DNA of 64,000 bases from Ampelomyces quisqualis (taxonomy: Eukaryota; Ascomycota; Dothideomycetes; Pleosporales; Phaeosphaeriaceae). Position numbers and translations under genes: made by a program. The stretch covers positions 1,860,001-1,924,000 of the forward strand of contig JAGTXZ010000019.1 of NCBI GenBank assembly GCA_018398575.1, in the 5' to 3' direction. The notes under the pieces are model-generated. The model saw nothing but the letters and a program-made list of their open reading frames with translations. It was not told the origin of the DNA and searched no databases. Below are positions 22,386-33,249 of the stretch, piece by piece; position 1 is the first letter of the stretch; each line of letters opens with the position of its first letter.

Positions 22386-23204
22386 ATGCTGTCCATCTCT
22401 GCGGCTCTGCCCTGGACACGCCGTGCGTCCTCCCGCCACCAGCGACACATGCCCTCCATGTTCCGCGACTTCTCCTTCAACCCGGCGTCGCCACCGTCCT
22501 TGGCGGCGTACGAGGCCGACCGCGCTGCCATGAACGTGTCGCCGACGTCGAGGCCCGACACCCACCAACACTACCTCGCTCGCCCTCGGACGCCGCCCTG
22601 CACAATAGGCGATTTGGCCTCAGCACTCAGCCAACAGACCCTCCGCATCGACACGGGCGTGCCGGACCGCCGTGCAGGACCGCTCACGCCACCAAGCGAC
22701 CATGACGACGCTTGCGCCGCACCACGGCCGGCACATTCCCGTGTCTCAGCCTCGCTCCTGCGCATGCAGCGCCAGTCGAACTCGCGCATGCAGTGCACCT
22801 CGTCGTACGCCCGCGACATTCTGCGACTGGCCCAGATGATGGACGAGGAAAAGCAGTGCACCATCAGCGACGCCACCTCGCCCACCTCATCAACATCAAC
22901 ATCAACAGCAACATCAACATCAACAGCAACATCAACATCAACAGCAACATCAACATCAACAGCAACATCAACATCAACAGCAACATCAACATCAACATGG
23001 TCCACATCTTCGCCAGCGTGCTCCACCTCTGGCGACGAGGGCATCGACATGGAGTACGATCCGCCCATGCACCGCTTGGACAAGGTGTCCTGCATGCCGC
23101 CGCCGCCAAAGGCATCCGATCTGCGCCACAACTGCACTCGAGTAGCACGGCCCGTGCGCATGCGAAAGCGACCAGGCCACAAGGTCGAGAAAAGGCGGCC
23201 ATGA
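22386..23204 (+). CDS. Hypothetical low-complexity protein with TSTSTA repeats
   Basis: A single frame of 272 residues. The start is uncertain: in-frame ATGs at 22386, 22449 and 22458 all precede the first structured-looking stretch (FRDFSFNPASPPSLAAYEAD). Other protein-like blocks are IGDLASALSQQTLRID, GPLTPPSDHDD and YARDILRLAQMMDEEKQ, and a basic end (RVARPVRMRKRPGHKVEKRR) that could be a nuclear signal. Between them an 18-bp minisatellite encodes about five TSTSTA units. No domain is recognised. Short helical blocks inside disordered sequence suggest a regulatory protein, which is inference only. Confidence 0.6.
   Translation: MLSISAALPWTRRASSRHQRHMPSMFRDFSFNPASPPSLAAYEADRAAMNVSPTSRPDTHQHYLARPRTPPCTIGDLASALSQQTLRIDTGVPDRRAGPLTPPSDHDDACAAPRPAHSRVSASLLRMQRQSNSRMQCTSSYARDILRLAQMMDEEKQCTISDATSPTSSTSTSTATSTSTATSTSTATSTSTATSTSTATSTSTWSTSSPACSTSGDEGIDMEYDPPMHRLDKVSCMPPPPKASDLRHNCTRVARPVRMRKRPGHKVEKRRP
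22887..22998 (+). repeat. 18-bp coding minisatellite
   Basis: Near-perfect tandem copies of an 18-base unit (ACATCAACATCAACAGCA), in frame with the surrounding gene. Its length probably varies between strains. Confidence 0.9.
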
Positions 23205-23589
23205 CGATGGGACATGTCCGAGTAGTTTTGTATGCATTTTAGCGACGGCGTTGGAGTTCCAACTTCGACATGGCTCCCTGCGGGTTGAGCCTGGCGTTTG
23301 GAGCATGCGAAGCGAAGCCTTTGCGCTCGCAGCCCCACTATCTTTTTCCATTGCATAGTCCTAAACATAACAATGTGATGAAAGCTGCATCATGCCACAA
23401 CAGTTCGCATCCATGGTGATGTACAGATCTGCATCCCAGGAACACGGTCTCGTCTCACCCAACGTGACGTTCCCGCGACCCTGCGCTTTGGTAAATTCGA
23501 GGACCCACTTCGGACTGGCCGCACAGCACCTCACCCGTCGACCGGCGCGCCTGCAACGATCCAACACCCACCTCCGGCTCCCTACGGCC
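23205..23589. other. Intergenic, no gene seen
   Basis: Short spacer between two plus-strand genes. A frame is open across it from 23392, but it lacks protein-like sequence before the ATG at 23590. Confidence 0.4.
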
Positions 23590-24506
23590 ATGTCCATCCG
23601 CAGAGCGTCCTCGCAGCTGCTGGCTGGGCGCTCTGTGCACCTGAGAATTGTGCCGCGCCCGGCCAATCTTTCCGAGAGTCGCGACATCTTTCGCGTGCTG
23701 CAGCAGTTCGGGGAGCTCAGCATGTTCAAGAATCTGAAAGTGGGTTGCAAGAAGCTTTGCTGCCTTCTGACGCCATCTTCTCGGCAGTGCACCATGCTAA
23801 TGGAGTGCCGCAACAGTACGAGTACCACAATCCCGCCGACAACATTGTGCTTGCCATCTTCCGCGACGCCAACTCGGCCCAAAAAGCTCTCAATGCCTCG
23901 CCCATCCGTTTCGCGCTCGAGAAAGTGGTGCGAGAGCCCATCCAAAACTTCAACGGGGAATCAGAACATGCAGCGGAAGAGGAGGAGGAAGACGACAGCA
24001 AAGACGCCGCGTCCATGTACGACCCAAGCACACCCGCCAAGACTGGCCTCGACGAAATCCTCCGTCCGCCCATCCTATCATCCCGCACCCGACCCTCCCC
24101 AATCCCATCCCGCGTACCCCCCGCCGAACCACCCATGCCCTTCGACCCACCCGCTCCGCTTCCCCACGCACCCCCACCCGAAACCCGAACGAAATGGTTC
24201 CAAGTCACCGTCGACCGCTCGCGTGCCGTGCACCAAGACTACGTCGAGCGCCAGCCCTTCTGGAAGCAATTCGATCCACTCAGGAGCATGGCGCAGGAAG
24301 ATCTCGCGAAGCAGGTACCGCATATTGGGTTGAGCGACATCAGTAAGAGGCCGCTACATCAGCACCGCACGCCGATTTGGGTGCTGAACCAGATGAGCGA
24401 GTATGTGGATAAGAGAATGCCGAGTTTGAAGGGCATGGTGGAGGATAGTGAGAGTGAGATGAAGTATAGGGAGCGGAAGGGCATTGCGGGGAGGCCCGAG
24501 TTTTGA
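23590..24506 (+). CDS. RRM-like protein, probably mitochondrial
   Basis: Two exons, 23590-23739 and 23817-24506, joined in phase 0 across a 77-bp intron (GTGGGT donor, CTAAT branch-like site, CAACAG acceptor); 279 residues. The start MSIRRASSQLLAGRSV is Arg/Ser-rich without acids, like a mitochondrial targeting peptide. Residues 16-80 have the layout of an RNA-recognition fold: VHLRIVPRP, an FRVLQQFGELSMFKNL helix-strand, then IVLAIFRDANSAQKAL. An acidic then proline-rich linker follows, and a second conserved-looking block (QPFWKQFDPLRSMAQEDLAK) closes the protein. A role in mitochondrial RNA or ribosome function is inferred from the fold and presequence only. Confidence 0.72.
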
Positions 24507-24539
24507 AGTTGTTGAGTCCTCTGGCTAATGGCTTGACCG

Positions 24540-25173
24540 AGCAACCAAAACCACCGGGTCCGGGATCTCAAAGCAGGACGGCTCTGAGTGAGTTACAGCG
24601 ACTGCGCGCGAAACCCAACAGTGTCTTCCATCGCCTAGGCTGGGCAGATAGTGTGAGAGCGCTACCAGCGGCAAAGGGGGAGAAGATCATCAGCTTGTTC
24701 GACGACCTATTCTTCTTCAGTACTCCCTCCGATGTTAAATTCAAATGGGGCACCGACCATCATCCTGAGTACATTCCTGAACCCCCGTGGGAATAGTTCG
24801 ACTTACCCTCGCGTCCATCTATCGTCCACTCTTGTTGACGCACCATGCGACGCGACCCAAAAGATTACGTGCGATTATTGTGCAACTTGTCGCCTCGGCA
24901 CGATCCTGCACGAATGCATACACCCGTACCTTTGGAGATTTGCGTGTCGAGATTGCGAGACGTACAGAGTCAATGTCAAGCACGCAGGTCATCATGGTCG
25001 CGCCTTTCACCGACTCGCGAGTGCCTTGGAAAATGCGTCGGAAGAGTATCGAGGCGTGCGTTTGCATCTTGTCTCGGGAGCCGAATTTTTTTGTGGAAAG
25101 CCAATAGGCTCACGTACAGTATCTACCTAGCTTACACGATATGCAGGAGTGGAATTGGCTCAAGAACGCATAA
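24540..25173 (+). pseudogene. Truncated, frameshifted SprT-like metalloprotease copy
   Basis: Homologous to the gene at 25752-26678 but lacking its first 100 or so residues and any start codon. Three frames carry successive parts. The first, to about 24785, reads FHRLGWADSVRALPA and LFDDLFFFS. The second, about 24790-25100, reads LGTILHECIHPYLWRFAC and HAGHHGRAFHRL, so the HExxH zinc motif is kept. The third, ending with TAA at 25171-25173, reads HDMQEWNWLKNA. The frame changes fall at or near a C5 run and a T8 run. It begins only about 35 bases after the stop of the RRM-like gene. Most simply it is a decayed tandem duplicate. Confidence 0.8.
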
Positions 25174-25751
25174 CCTGGGAGCTTTCCAAGACTCACTGAT
25201 GAAGAGGTTTCCGCCCAGTATTTGCCTTATTGCTATTCTGTTGACTGCATCATAGGCGTATTATAGGTGTTACAATACGCATCACGATGCAGCCAGAGAT
25301 TTTGTTCACTTCATACCACACACACAAGTATTGCTCAAACAGAACTGCTCGATACCACACTGCCAATGCCCATTCAATCTCTCCACCACGCCAAATTATC
25401 GTAATTCAAGCTTCTTATCGTAAATCACATCTCTCTCCCATGGTACATCATCGCAAGACTTGCCTCATCTTGCAAATCATTTTCTCTTCCACAAAGCACG
25501 AGCCTCATTGCATCCATGTATGATTTAAACAGCGGCTAACATGTCTTGAGATGAGGCGAGCACGGAGGCACCAAAGTGTCTCAATCTTCTTTCGCTTTAC
25601 CGTCAATCGAGAGCCATGTCTCATGACTATGTCTTTGACATGCTCATTTGTGTCTATTGACGAGCGTATATAATACCAACTCCTTGCTTCCGTATCAAAG
25701 CATTAAACACCATCCAACAAATCTCTTGGAAATCTTAGTAAAGTCGGCAGC
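25174..25751. other. Intergenic region upstream of the SprT-like gene
   Basis: Nearly 580 bases without a gene, moderately AT-rich. It contains the promoter of the downstream gene (see the TATA entry). Confidence 0.45.
25667..25675 (+). promoter_or_regulatory. TATA box candidate of the SprT-like gene
   Basis: TATATAATA lies about 80 bp upstream of the chosen ATG, supporting that start. Confidence 0.5.
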
Positions 25752-26678
25752 ATGGCTAGATTTCGACATAGAGAACATGGTATACACCAGCCTGGAATTG
25801 CCGCCTCCGCTCAAAAACTGAGTAGATTGCCTTCTTCCCAAGTTCGGCCGGCAAGTACCCGCAATTTTGCGGAACGTGCCTATAATTTCGGGGACGTAAT
25901 CTGCAGCTGTGCAGAACACTCGCCCGCACTGTACAGCTTCGATTCCTGTCCTAACTTCAAGCATCATTGCATCATTCGGCAACACCGCCACAACACACGC
26001 GATTACCGACCCATCCGAGGCAAGCCCTACGAAGCACTCCACCTCGCGCACGGAGCCATTGAATACTTCTCCCAGGACCGCCTCAACATGTGTCAAGCGC
26101 AGCAGGCGGCTCTCAACAACTGGGTCGAACTCTACGACGACCCCCAGGGTGCACTGCGGAAACTCGGCTGGGCCGATGGCCCCAGGGCACTGGCTAGCAC
26201 CCATGTCCTCCCCATCCTCGAAATCTTCAACGGCGTATTCTTCTTCGGCGCCCTGGACCAACTCGACTTCAAATGGGCTGATCTCGGCGACAACATCATC
26301 GGCTTGACGACACAAGGTACACTGATCAACCTTTCCTCCACCACCACGGGTCCCCTACATCCTACCTCCGATCAAACCATCTACCATGCGCGCATGCTGG
26401 ATCGACTGGGTACCTTGCTGCACGAGTGTGTGCACGCCTATCTAGAACAGTTTGCATGCCAGCACTGTGTGATGTATGACGAGAATGTCGAGAATGCCGG
26501 CGGACACGGCCGGGCGTTTCAGCGGATTGTGACGGCGCTGGGAAATGTGTCCGAGGCGTTATTGGGGTTCAAATTGTCCGTCTCGGATTCTACCGACTAC
26601 CTGGAAAACTGGGGGTTGGTGCGGTACTGGCCTAGTGGGCATGATATCGAGGGGTGGAATTGGTTCTTGGATCCTTGA
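25752..26678 (+). CDS. SprT-like zinc metalloprotease domain protein
   Basis: A single exon of 308 residues with no disruption. The catalytic motif is LLHECVHAYLEQFAC, giving HExxH at residues 224-228. A likely third ligand is the His in AGGHGRAFQRI near residue 252. The C-x-x-C pair (FACQHC) between them may stabilise the site. Upstream come a conserved block LGWADGPRALA and a hydrophobic-aromatic block FNGVFFFGALDQLDFKW. The layout resembles fungal SprT-like proteins, which are expanded in Pezizomycotina and mostly uncharacterised; human SPRTN cleaves DNA-protein crosslinks. There is no signal peptide. The first 80 residues are not obviously conserved, so the true start may be internal. The decayed paralogue immediately upstream shows a local duplication. 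Confidence 0.75.
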   Translation: MARFRHREHGIHQPGIAASAQKLSRLPSSQVRPASTRNFAERAYNFGDVICSCAEHSPALYSFDSCPNFKHHCIIRQHRHNTRDYRPIRGKPYEALHLAHGAIEYFSQDRLNMCQAQQAALNNWVELYDDPQGALRKLGWADGPRALASTHVLPILEIFNGVFFFGALDQLDFKWADLGDNIIGLTTQGTLINLSSTTTGPLHPTSDQTIYHARMLDRLGTLLHECVHAYLEQFACQHCVMYDENVENAGGHGRAFQRIVTALGNVSEALLGFKLSVSDSTDYLENWGLVRYWPSGHDIEGWNWFLDP

Positions 26679-28352
26679 AGCGTACGCCCGTTGCTTCGGG
26701 CATGCTGAGGCCTGGCGGAAATAGGATCAGTGGTTGTAGATATCTTGTCGTTTCTTGGTTCCCGAGTACCTGAAATTTTAAAAATTGATATAAATTTGCA
26801 CGCTAGAAGTTTTCTCTGGCTTCAGAGACTCATGGTGATGTTATGTACATGGGTTGACAGATGCAAAGACGATATCTTGGTAACTACAATTGTATGCACA
26901 GCTGCGATCAAGGCAGTGGGTCTAAAGTACATCTCGCGGATGGAGGCAATCACATCTTGTCAAAAGGAATGGCATGAATGCATGTATGACGCGTGATTTG
27001 TCTCTCCTAACTCATGCCCTCACAGTCTAACACCCCTACGGGCTAGAGCGCGTATGCCAATCACTTGGCCCCTGTCCACCCGAACGATCCATTGTCCCTG
27101 TGCTCCAAAAAGGCACGTCCCTTAACAGTCCGTTGCTGGATTGCGACCTGTGGGGCAAGAAGTTCTCCTGTAATCTCATTTCTGGAAGCGAGGGTGATCG
27201 CCCATCCGACAGACAGGTCGGAACCATCTCGCCGTCATCGTCAACGTCCTCTTCTTCGTGGAAATCGACGTCCACTTCCTCGAATGGTCCTAGAGCCTCC
27301 AACTCTGCTTTCAAGTCCTGCCTTTTCAGCCTCCTGGTGGGGCAACTAAACCCCCTATAGCAGAAGTGACTTTGTCTTGTTAATGGGTTGACGTGCCATT
27401 GCCCAAAGTTCTCTCATCTCCCAGCTATGTTCGTTGTTCTTCCTCGCACGCGGGGCGCAGACCTCATAACAGCCCTCATCAAGATGATGCAACGATCAAA
27501 CAGGTAGTCGCGTCACGGGCAGCTAGAAGCGCTGACCTCTTTGCGGCGTTGCTCTGGGGCACATGGTATGCGACATGATGCGAGACAACCTGTCCATCCC
27601 CGATACCTGTAGATTCTTGGACCATTCTTATTGTGTCTGAACGGACGAGATTCAGCATATGAACCTGCTTGGAAAGCGTCCCACACTCGTTGAATCTGCC
27701 ATCGTCCTACTGAGGAATTTGCTGCTCCACCGCCCAATCCGGAGAAGCTCAAAGCTGCTGCTCGCGTTGATGTGCTGCTGAAACTCCTGGCGATGGCACG
27801 ACGTGAGATGGCTCAGACCCTTGGGTTGAAGAGAGACTGGGAGAACCCGCGTGGCCGCTGTCTGGACTTTCTAGTGCCTGCCTTGGACCTTTTCGCAGAC
27901 CGAGCCTGGAACGTGAATTGGACGCTGTACCGGCTCTCCACGACTGGACGATGGATTGTCATGTTGTGAGATGCACTGGCCTTTCCCTACCAGCATTTCG
28001 TCTGCACAACTAGGGATCTACCTAGTGTTCAACGGCCTTGCCATACCACCTCCTCATGTCATTTTTCATCTTGAGGAAGTTAGAAAGAAAGCATTCATAA
28101 TGCACATTACCTACCCAAATCTAGAAGTCGGTCTTCCCATTTTGGTCCCATCTCCGTCACCATGCGCCCAAAGGCTAGGCGCAAGGATTCCGTCCACTCA
28201 AGTCAACTAGTAACACCGCTCGTGGCTCATACGCCACGTGCTGACTTGTACAAATTAATCACGGCATCGATGATGGCTTTGAGACTACACGAAGATTTGG
28301 ACTCGCGGCTTTGAAGCCTGCGATCGCCTCAGTCGCTACTCCACGAGAGATC
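26679..28352. other. Gene-poor stretch with two ORF relics
   Basis: No complete gene. Two protein-like frames are worth noting. On the minus strand, about 27349-27036 reads KAELEALGPFEEVDVDFHEE followed by an acidic stretch and a Ser-rich end. On the plus strand, 27694-27969 is open and reads EEFAAPPPNPEKLKAAARVD, then LLKLLAMARREMAQTLGL, and ends ...TTGRWIVML. Neither has a clear start or neighbouring exon and I do not recognise either. They look like remnants of one or two genes broken near the AT-rich border. Confidence 0.4.
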
Positions 28353-29400
28353 CTACAACACAACCGTGGTCGCCATTTCAGCGGCCTCCTTGGGATTATC
28401 CCGCGCCCATACCAAGCCAGCCTCCATGCCCTGCCAGTGTGGCTACTTCGCTAGATTGCTACGGAACAGCGTCAATGTCAACAAGTGATCCGGCTCCATT
28501 ACCATATACCATGATGAGTCTTTATCGAAAAGTCTTGCTCTGTCGTTTGTTAGTATGTCTACAACTACAATGGGCTCGAGACTCACTTGTTGCTGGCACA
28601 CACCCAGACAGCAGTCTCAGAACCTGCATTTTTGGCAACGGCGTCACCTCCCACCCTGTCCTCCGGATATTCGACCATGTATCGAAGATTCCCGATCAGC
28701 CTCTTATCATTTTCGCGCAATGCGATATCTTTGCTAGCTGTTTAACGAAGCTTGGGTCCATTTCTGCTACCTGGCACATTTGCTGCTGCGAGCTTCAACG
28801 TGTCTCGTCCTCTAGCTCCTTCATGTGGAACTCTGTCTGGAACTGGCTAGTGGCCTTATTTCTTGGTCTAGTGCCATCTAGTCGACGGCGACCGAACTCG
28901 TCTCCCATTTTGTCGTGTCTGCGCTTGAAGATCTCCATAGCATCTAATAGTTTGTCCATGGTCTTTCGCGCATCTGCGAGCTCATCTTCTAGTACAAGGA
29001 TCAGGTCGTCCGCGGATTTACGCTGCTTGCATTATCGCTCTATATTCATGTGCAGTATCGCTTCCATGTCAGCATCGTCAGAGTATTTCTGCGTCTTGCT
29101 ACCGTGTTGCCGCGCAAGCTTTGACACTTGCTGTTCATCCGGCTCGTCACCATGACTTTTATTGCGCTGTGCGCTCTGCCGAGACTGCTTGAATCGCGGC
29201 TGCTTGGACACGCGTCTCTCTGGGATTTTGACCTGGTCGCCGTCCGGAGCATGCGGAAACCGGGCTCCCTGCTCTGCGGCCGCCTTCGCGGCTTTGGTTT
29301 GCCTCTTAGCTGCAAGCTTTCGCTTGATCTAGTCCCAAAAGAGTATAGTCCGTTGCCACGGCAGGGTGGTAGGGAACGACGTTACAACAGTATGGCGTGC
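28353..29400 (-). pseudogene. Coiled-coil protein pseudogene at the AT-rich border
   Basis: Reading the minus strand from about 29400 gives a lysine/glutamine-rich region (IKRKLAAKRQTKAAKAAAEQ), a coiled coil (LILVLEDELADARKTMDKLL, then MEIFKRRHDKM), and a compact C-terminal part (NLRYMVEYPEDRVGGDAVAK, AVWVCASNK). A well-formed intron at 28586-28540 (GTGAGT, TACTAAC, ACAG) leads to ARLFDKDSSWYMVMEPDHLL and a final stop at 28353. The frame is broken by TAG at 29331-29329, TAA at 29034-29032, a frameshift near 28800, TAA at 28744-28742 and TAG at 28445-28443. All four stops can be derived from CAA or CAG by one C-to-T change. The family is not recognised. A functional gene decayed here, probably by RIP spreading from the adjoining repeats. 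Confidence 0.68.
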
Positions 29401-29429
29401 TTAACGGTGAATAAACGGTGAACAGTTTG

Positions 29430-30825
29430 ACTGCAGCACAGTAGCAATCCTATTTTTCGACAAATAGACGCCTAGAGTTGGGTCGCATCAAATAGCAGAG
29501 TCGTGTCCGCATGAAGGCTAGAGAGTGCGACATAAAGGGCCTTGACTAGTAACACTGGGGTACAAATGCGGTGTTAAATACCCAGCGCGGTGTTAATATA
29601 CACTGCAGTATTGTGTAAATTCACTCCTTTACACTGCACGTAGGGGATATTTACACAGCTCTAGTGTATATTACACTGTTGCGGTGTTTTTTTGCCTGTC
29701 TAATCTTATAGTATATTATCTCATGTTTTGTTAAAATATATATAAACTATGTATTACGCAAAATTAATAAAAATTCTGCTGTTATACGCTCTAAGCAGTA
29801 TATTATTTAAGCTAGGCAAACAGTACTTGCTAATGCTGCTTACTACATAAGACGTAGGTAAATGTTAACGTAGTTAAGCACAAAATCTCAAAAGCTATTA
29901 GGTTTTTAACTAGAAATATATTTAGAGTTAAGCTAATTAATCTTTCTTTAATCTAATTTAACCTGTTATTATAACCTGCAAGCAGTTCTTTATAATAGTA
30001 TTTACTGTAGCGCTCTAAGCTTTTAGCAGATTAGGAATGTAAAGGTAAAGTTAATTGTTTGTTTAAACTAACACTTGTTACCTTTATAGCTATCTAAAAC
30101 TAATTCTTTGTAATAGTAAATATTCTTATTAATAACTGCAGTAGTTGCTTATTAGTTAAACTGCGTTAATAGGCTTTGCTAAGTACTTACTACTTGTTAC
30201 TAAAACTCTTAGAGGTTTGTGTTTAAGATAGTGTTAGTAAATACACTATAACTAGGTAGCCTTAGTTATAAGTAGTAGACGTAGCAGGCGTTATAGCCTG
30301 CTAAGTCTTTAGTAATCTTAACAACTACTGCCCTCTGTTAGGCAGAAGAGACTAGAAATAAGATCTAGATATATGCCTAAAAATACTATTAAATTAAGAT
30401 TAGTTAACAAAGTTGTAAGCGCTTATAGCCTATTAAAAGTTATTACGCGTATAAGCTTAAGGCGCTGTATAACTTTATAGCTGTATAGGTTTAAATCCCT
30501 CTTACGTCTTTTATAGTAAAGTAGCTTAGGTTTTGTAATTAGCTCTATACTCTTATAGCTATTACGCAGATAGTTGCTCTTAGAGAGCTTAAGACGCTGC
30601 GTAATTTTGTAGCTATATATAATTAAAGCACTCTTGTTAGTTAAGTACTAGATCTCTGTTAGGACTTGTGTACTGTTTATACTAGAGTTTCTATTACTTA
30701 GCTACTTCTTAACTATAAGAACTTTCTTTAATCTATTGTATTTAATAAAGGTAGTTGTTGTAAATGTTATACTAATAGCTGCTAGAACAAAATATAGTGC
30801 TTTATTACTCTTCTTTACCTAATAG
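29430..30825. other. AT-rich flank left of the gypsy element
   Basis: The edge at 29,540-29,690 contains clustered GTGTTAA/ACACTGC words in both orientations, which could be the eroded end of the outermost element. From there to 30,825 no protein is recognisable. The last 120 bases (about 30,700-30,825) belong to a repeat that continues at 37,942, on the other side of the gypsy insertion. Confidence 0.5.
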
Positions 30826-31124
30826 TGTAACAAGCATATACAAATACATGTTACATCTAATACCTTATAAAGGCTTAGTAACAGATTATATAGAAAGCTA
30901 GTAGATTAGGACTAAAAGTGCTTTAACAGCGCTCTAACTTAGCTACTATGCCTACTATAAATATAAGCCTATAGCATAGATAGAGGATAAGTTTCTCTTA
31001 TCCTTTTGTACAAGACCTATAGGTATATAGCTAATCTAGAATCTCTAATACAACACGCACTTCTATATGCCTCTAATACGTATCTAATTTGATCCTAATA
31101 GCTGTACCTACCTGCGTTATTACA
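30826..31124 (+). repeat. 5' LTR of the gypsy element
   Basis: 299 bp. It matches the copy at 37643-37941 closely over its full length with no length difference; the mismatches I see are almost all transitions, as RIP predicts. TG/CA ends. Confidence 0.92.
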
Positions 31125-31379
31125 TTACAAAAGAAACTTTGTCCTGCTAGTAATAGCATTTATATAATATTGCAATTTACTTTTAAAAAGATTACGTTAA
31201 AACGTCTAGAACCCTATCTAAATTAGATCTGTTTGTAACCTTAAATCTATTAAACACAGTTAAGATCCCTTAGATCTTTTAACAGCTAAAGCCTTTAGGT
31301 TTAGATCTTCCTATTAACATAACAGTTAGAATTACTTTAGAAAAGTTGCGTTTAGCGCTATAATAGAAACTTAGAGACT

Positions 31380-32640
31380 ATTAATAACCTAGAAGTATTA
31401 GAGGCAACGCTAATAACTCCCCCTAAAGAACTAACTCTAAGAGCCTTTTTCTAAGACAACTCTGTATTAACTGTAACAACCTAGCAATAGAGTGCTAAAG
31501 TAAAAAAGACAGATACTAAAGAACTCTCTTAGCCTAGAGCTGCACTAAATCTAACTTCTGCCTAAATAGAAGTTAATTAATTACAACAAGATTTAAAACA
31601 GGCTTTAGTAGAAATTAATTCCCTTAAGAAAAGACTAACTCTGTTAATAGGACTAGATAAGCTCCTACCTACTACTAAATTACCCTAGAATAATTCTGCA
31701 CTCTACTGTTTATCTAATAGCTCTATATCTAAGTACTTATATTACTATAAAGGCTCTTACTAACTTTAATAATCTAAGAAAACGCCTAATATAGATAATC
31801 TTAGTAATAGAAAAGATTCTACCTTCTGCTAATAGTAGGCCTCTATCTAGGATTAACTTAAGATTAACTTAGATTACTATTAGACTAAAAGACAACGTAT
31901 AGCCTTAGTATAGGGCTACACTACAGGATTAGCTAAGGGCTATCTTAAGCTATAATATTTATTAGATACTAATTAAAAGCAATTCTAGAACGCTAAGTAA
32001 ATAATTAGGCTACTTAAGTCTTACTTTATTATAGGTAACAAGGTAGCTAAAAGCTAAGCAGCTTTTAATTAAATGCAGATAACTAAGAAGGAAACGTTCC
32101 TCTTATTTAAAGCTAGGTTTTTAAGTTCTGCAGTTAAGGGACAAGTACCCTCTTTAGAGTAGTTTTACTACTTATAGACTAAGATTACGCTAGGGTTGCA
32201 AGCTCTTAACCTAGGATTTAGGCACTAATAGAAGAACTTATTTAATTAGATAGTAGAACACCTTACTATATATAATATAAAGCAGAAGAATAACTCTACA
32301 CTAAGTATAATACTAGCTGCTGCTAGGTTGCTAATTAGGTTAGCCTTATAACAGAATTTAGAGCTAAATTAGACTACTACTACTAGCGCTCTAACAAATT
32401 CTGCGCTAGTCTATTAATCTACAATAGTACGTCTTCTTACAAAGACTTCTAAGCTAGAATAATAGAAAACCTCTAGTAGTTGTTATAATTGTAGTAAGCT
32501 AGAATACTACTCTAGTAACTACACAAAGCCTTATGTACGTTAGATTAAAGCTATAGAAGTAGATAAGTATAAAGATGCTTAAGAGTAACCTAATCAGAAG
32601 GTGTATTGTATAGGAAACAGAAGCGCCTAAAAGGATACCT
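31380..32640 (+). pseudogene. Gag relic of the gypsy element
   Basis: A plus-strand frame, interrupted by many stops, with coiled-coil-like early sequence (QDLKQALVEINSLKKRL at about 31,590). Near 32,481 it has a degenerate zinc knuckle: CYNCSK is kept, but the positions expected to be His and the last Cys read Tyr. Both losses fit a single C-to-T or G-to-A change. The knuckle binds RNA in active Gag. Borders are approximate. Confidence 0.65.
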
Positions 32641-33249
32641 CTCTCTAGGCCTAAGCTGTTATAATCTATTCTACCTTAACCTTTCTTATTTGTTTTATAG
32701 TCTCTATTTCCTTATACCTACGCTTCTTTATAACTAAGGCCTTAGCTTACGCCTTAATACTCTTGTTAACACTAGTACTTAAAGTTTTCTATTTTTAAAT
32801 TTACAAATTGTCTTATTTGTTTCTAAAGCCTTGCAGCAACCTATCTAAAAGCTCTTCTTCTAGGTTTAGGTACGCAGCTTTAAGGATTAGATTACTTCTT
32901 TAGTTACTTAATATATTTAACTACACTTAAATATTAATAGCTAAAAGATTTTAAACTGTCTATTTCTTATTCTTAATCTTAGGTCTTAGGATTATATACT
33001 TAGCCTCTAATAGTTAAGATAATTTAAGATTTAATTAGACACTAATAGGTTATAGTTCATTTGGCTATCTAAGTACTCCTGTTTATATAATCCTTTACTC
33101 CCTATTTCTACTATTCTATATTAAGCTATAGTGCTAGCTACTATCTATCTTAATGTGCAACAACGCAACGCTCTATAGAAGAAAGAAGACTATTGTATCT
33201 AAAATAGTCCTTACTGTTCCTCTTCTTCTATTTATTGTATTAAGAGATG

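Noticed and set aside
24503..24796. A new gene overlapping the end of the RRM-like gene
   Set aside because: It starts at TTG, not ATG, and aligns with the middle of the neighbouring SprT-like gene, so it is a truncated pseudogene.
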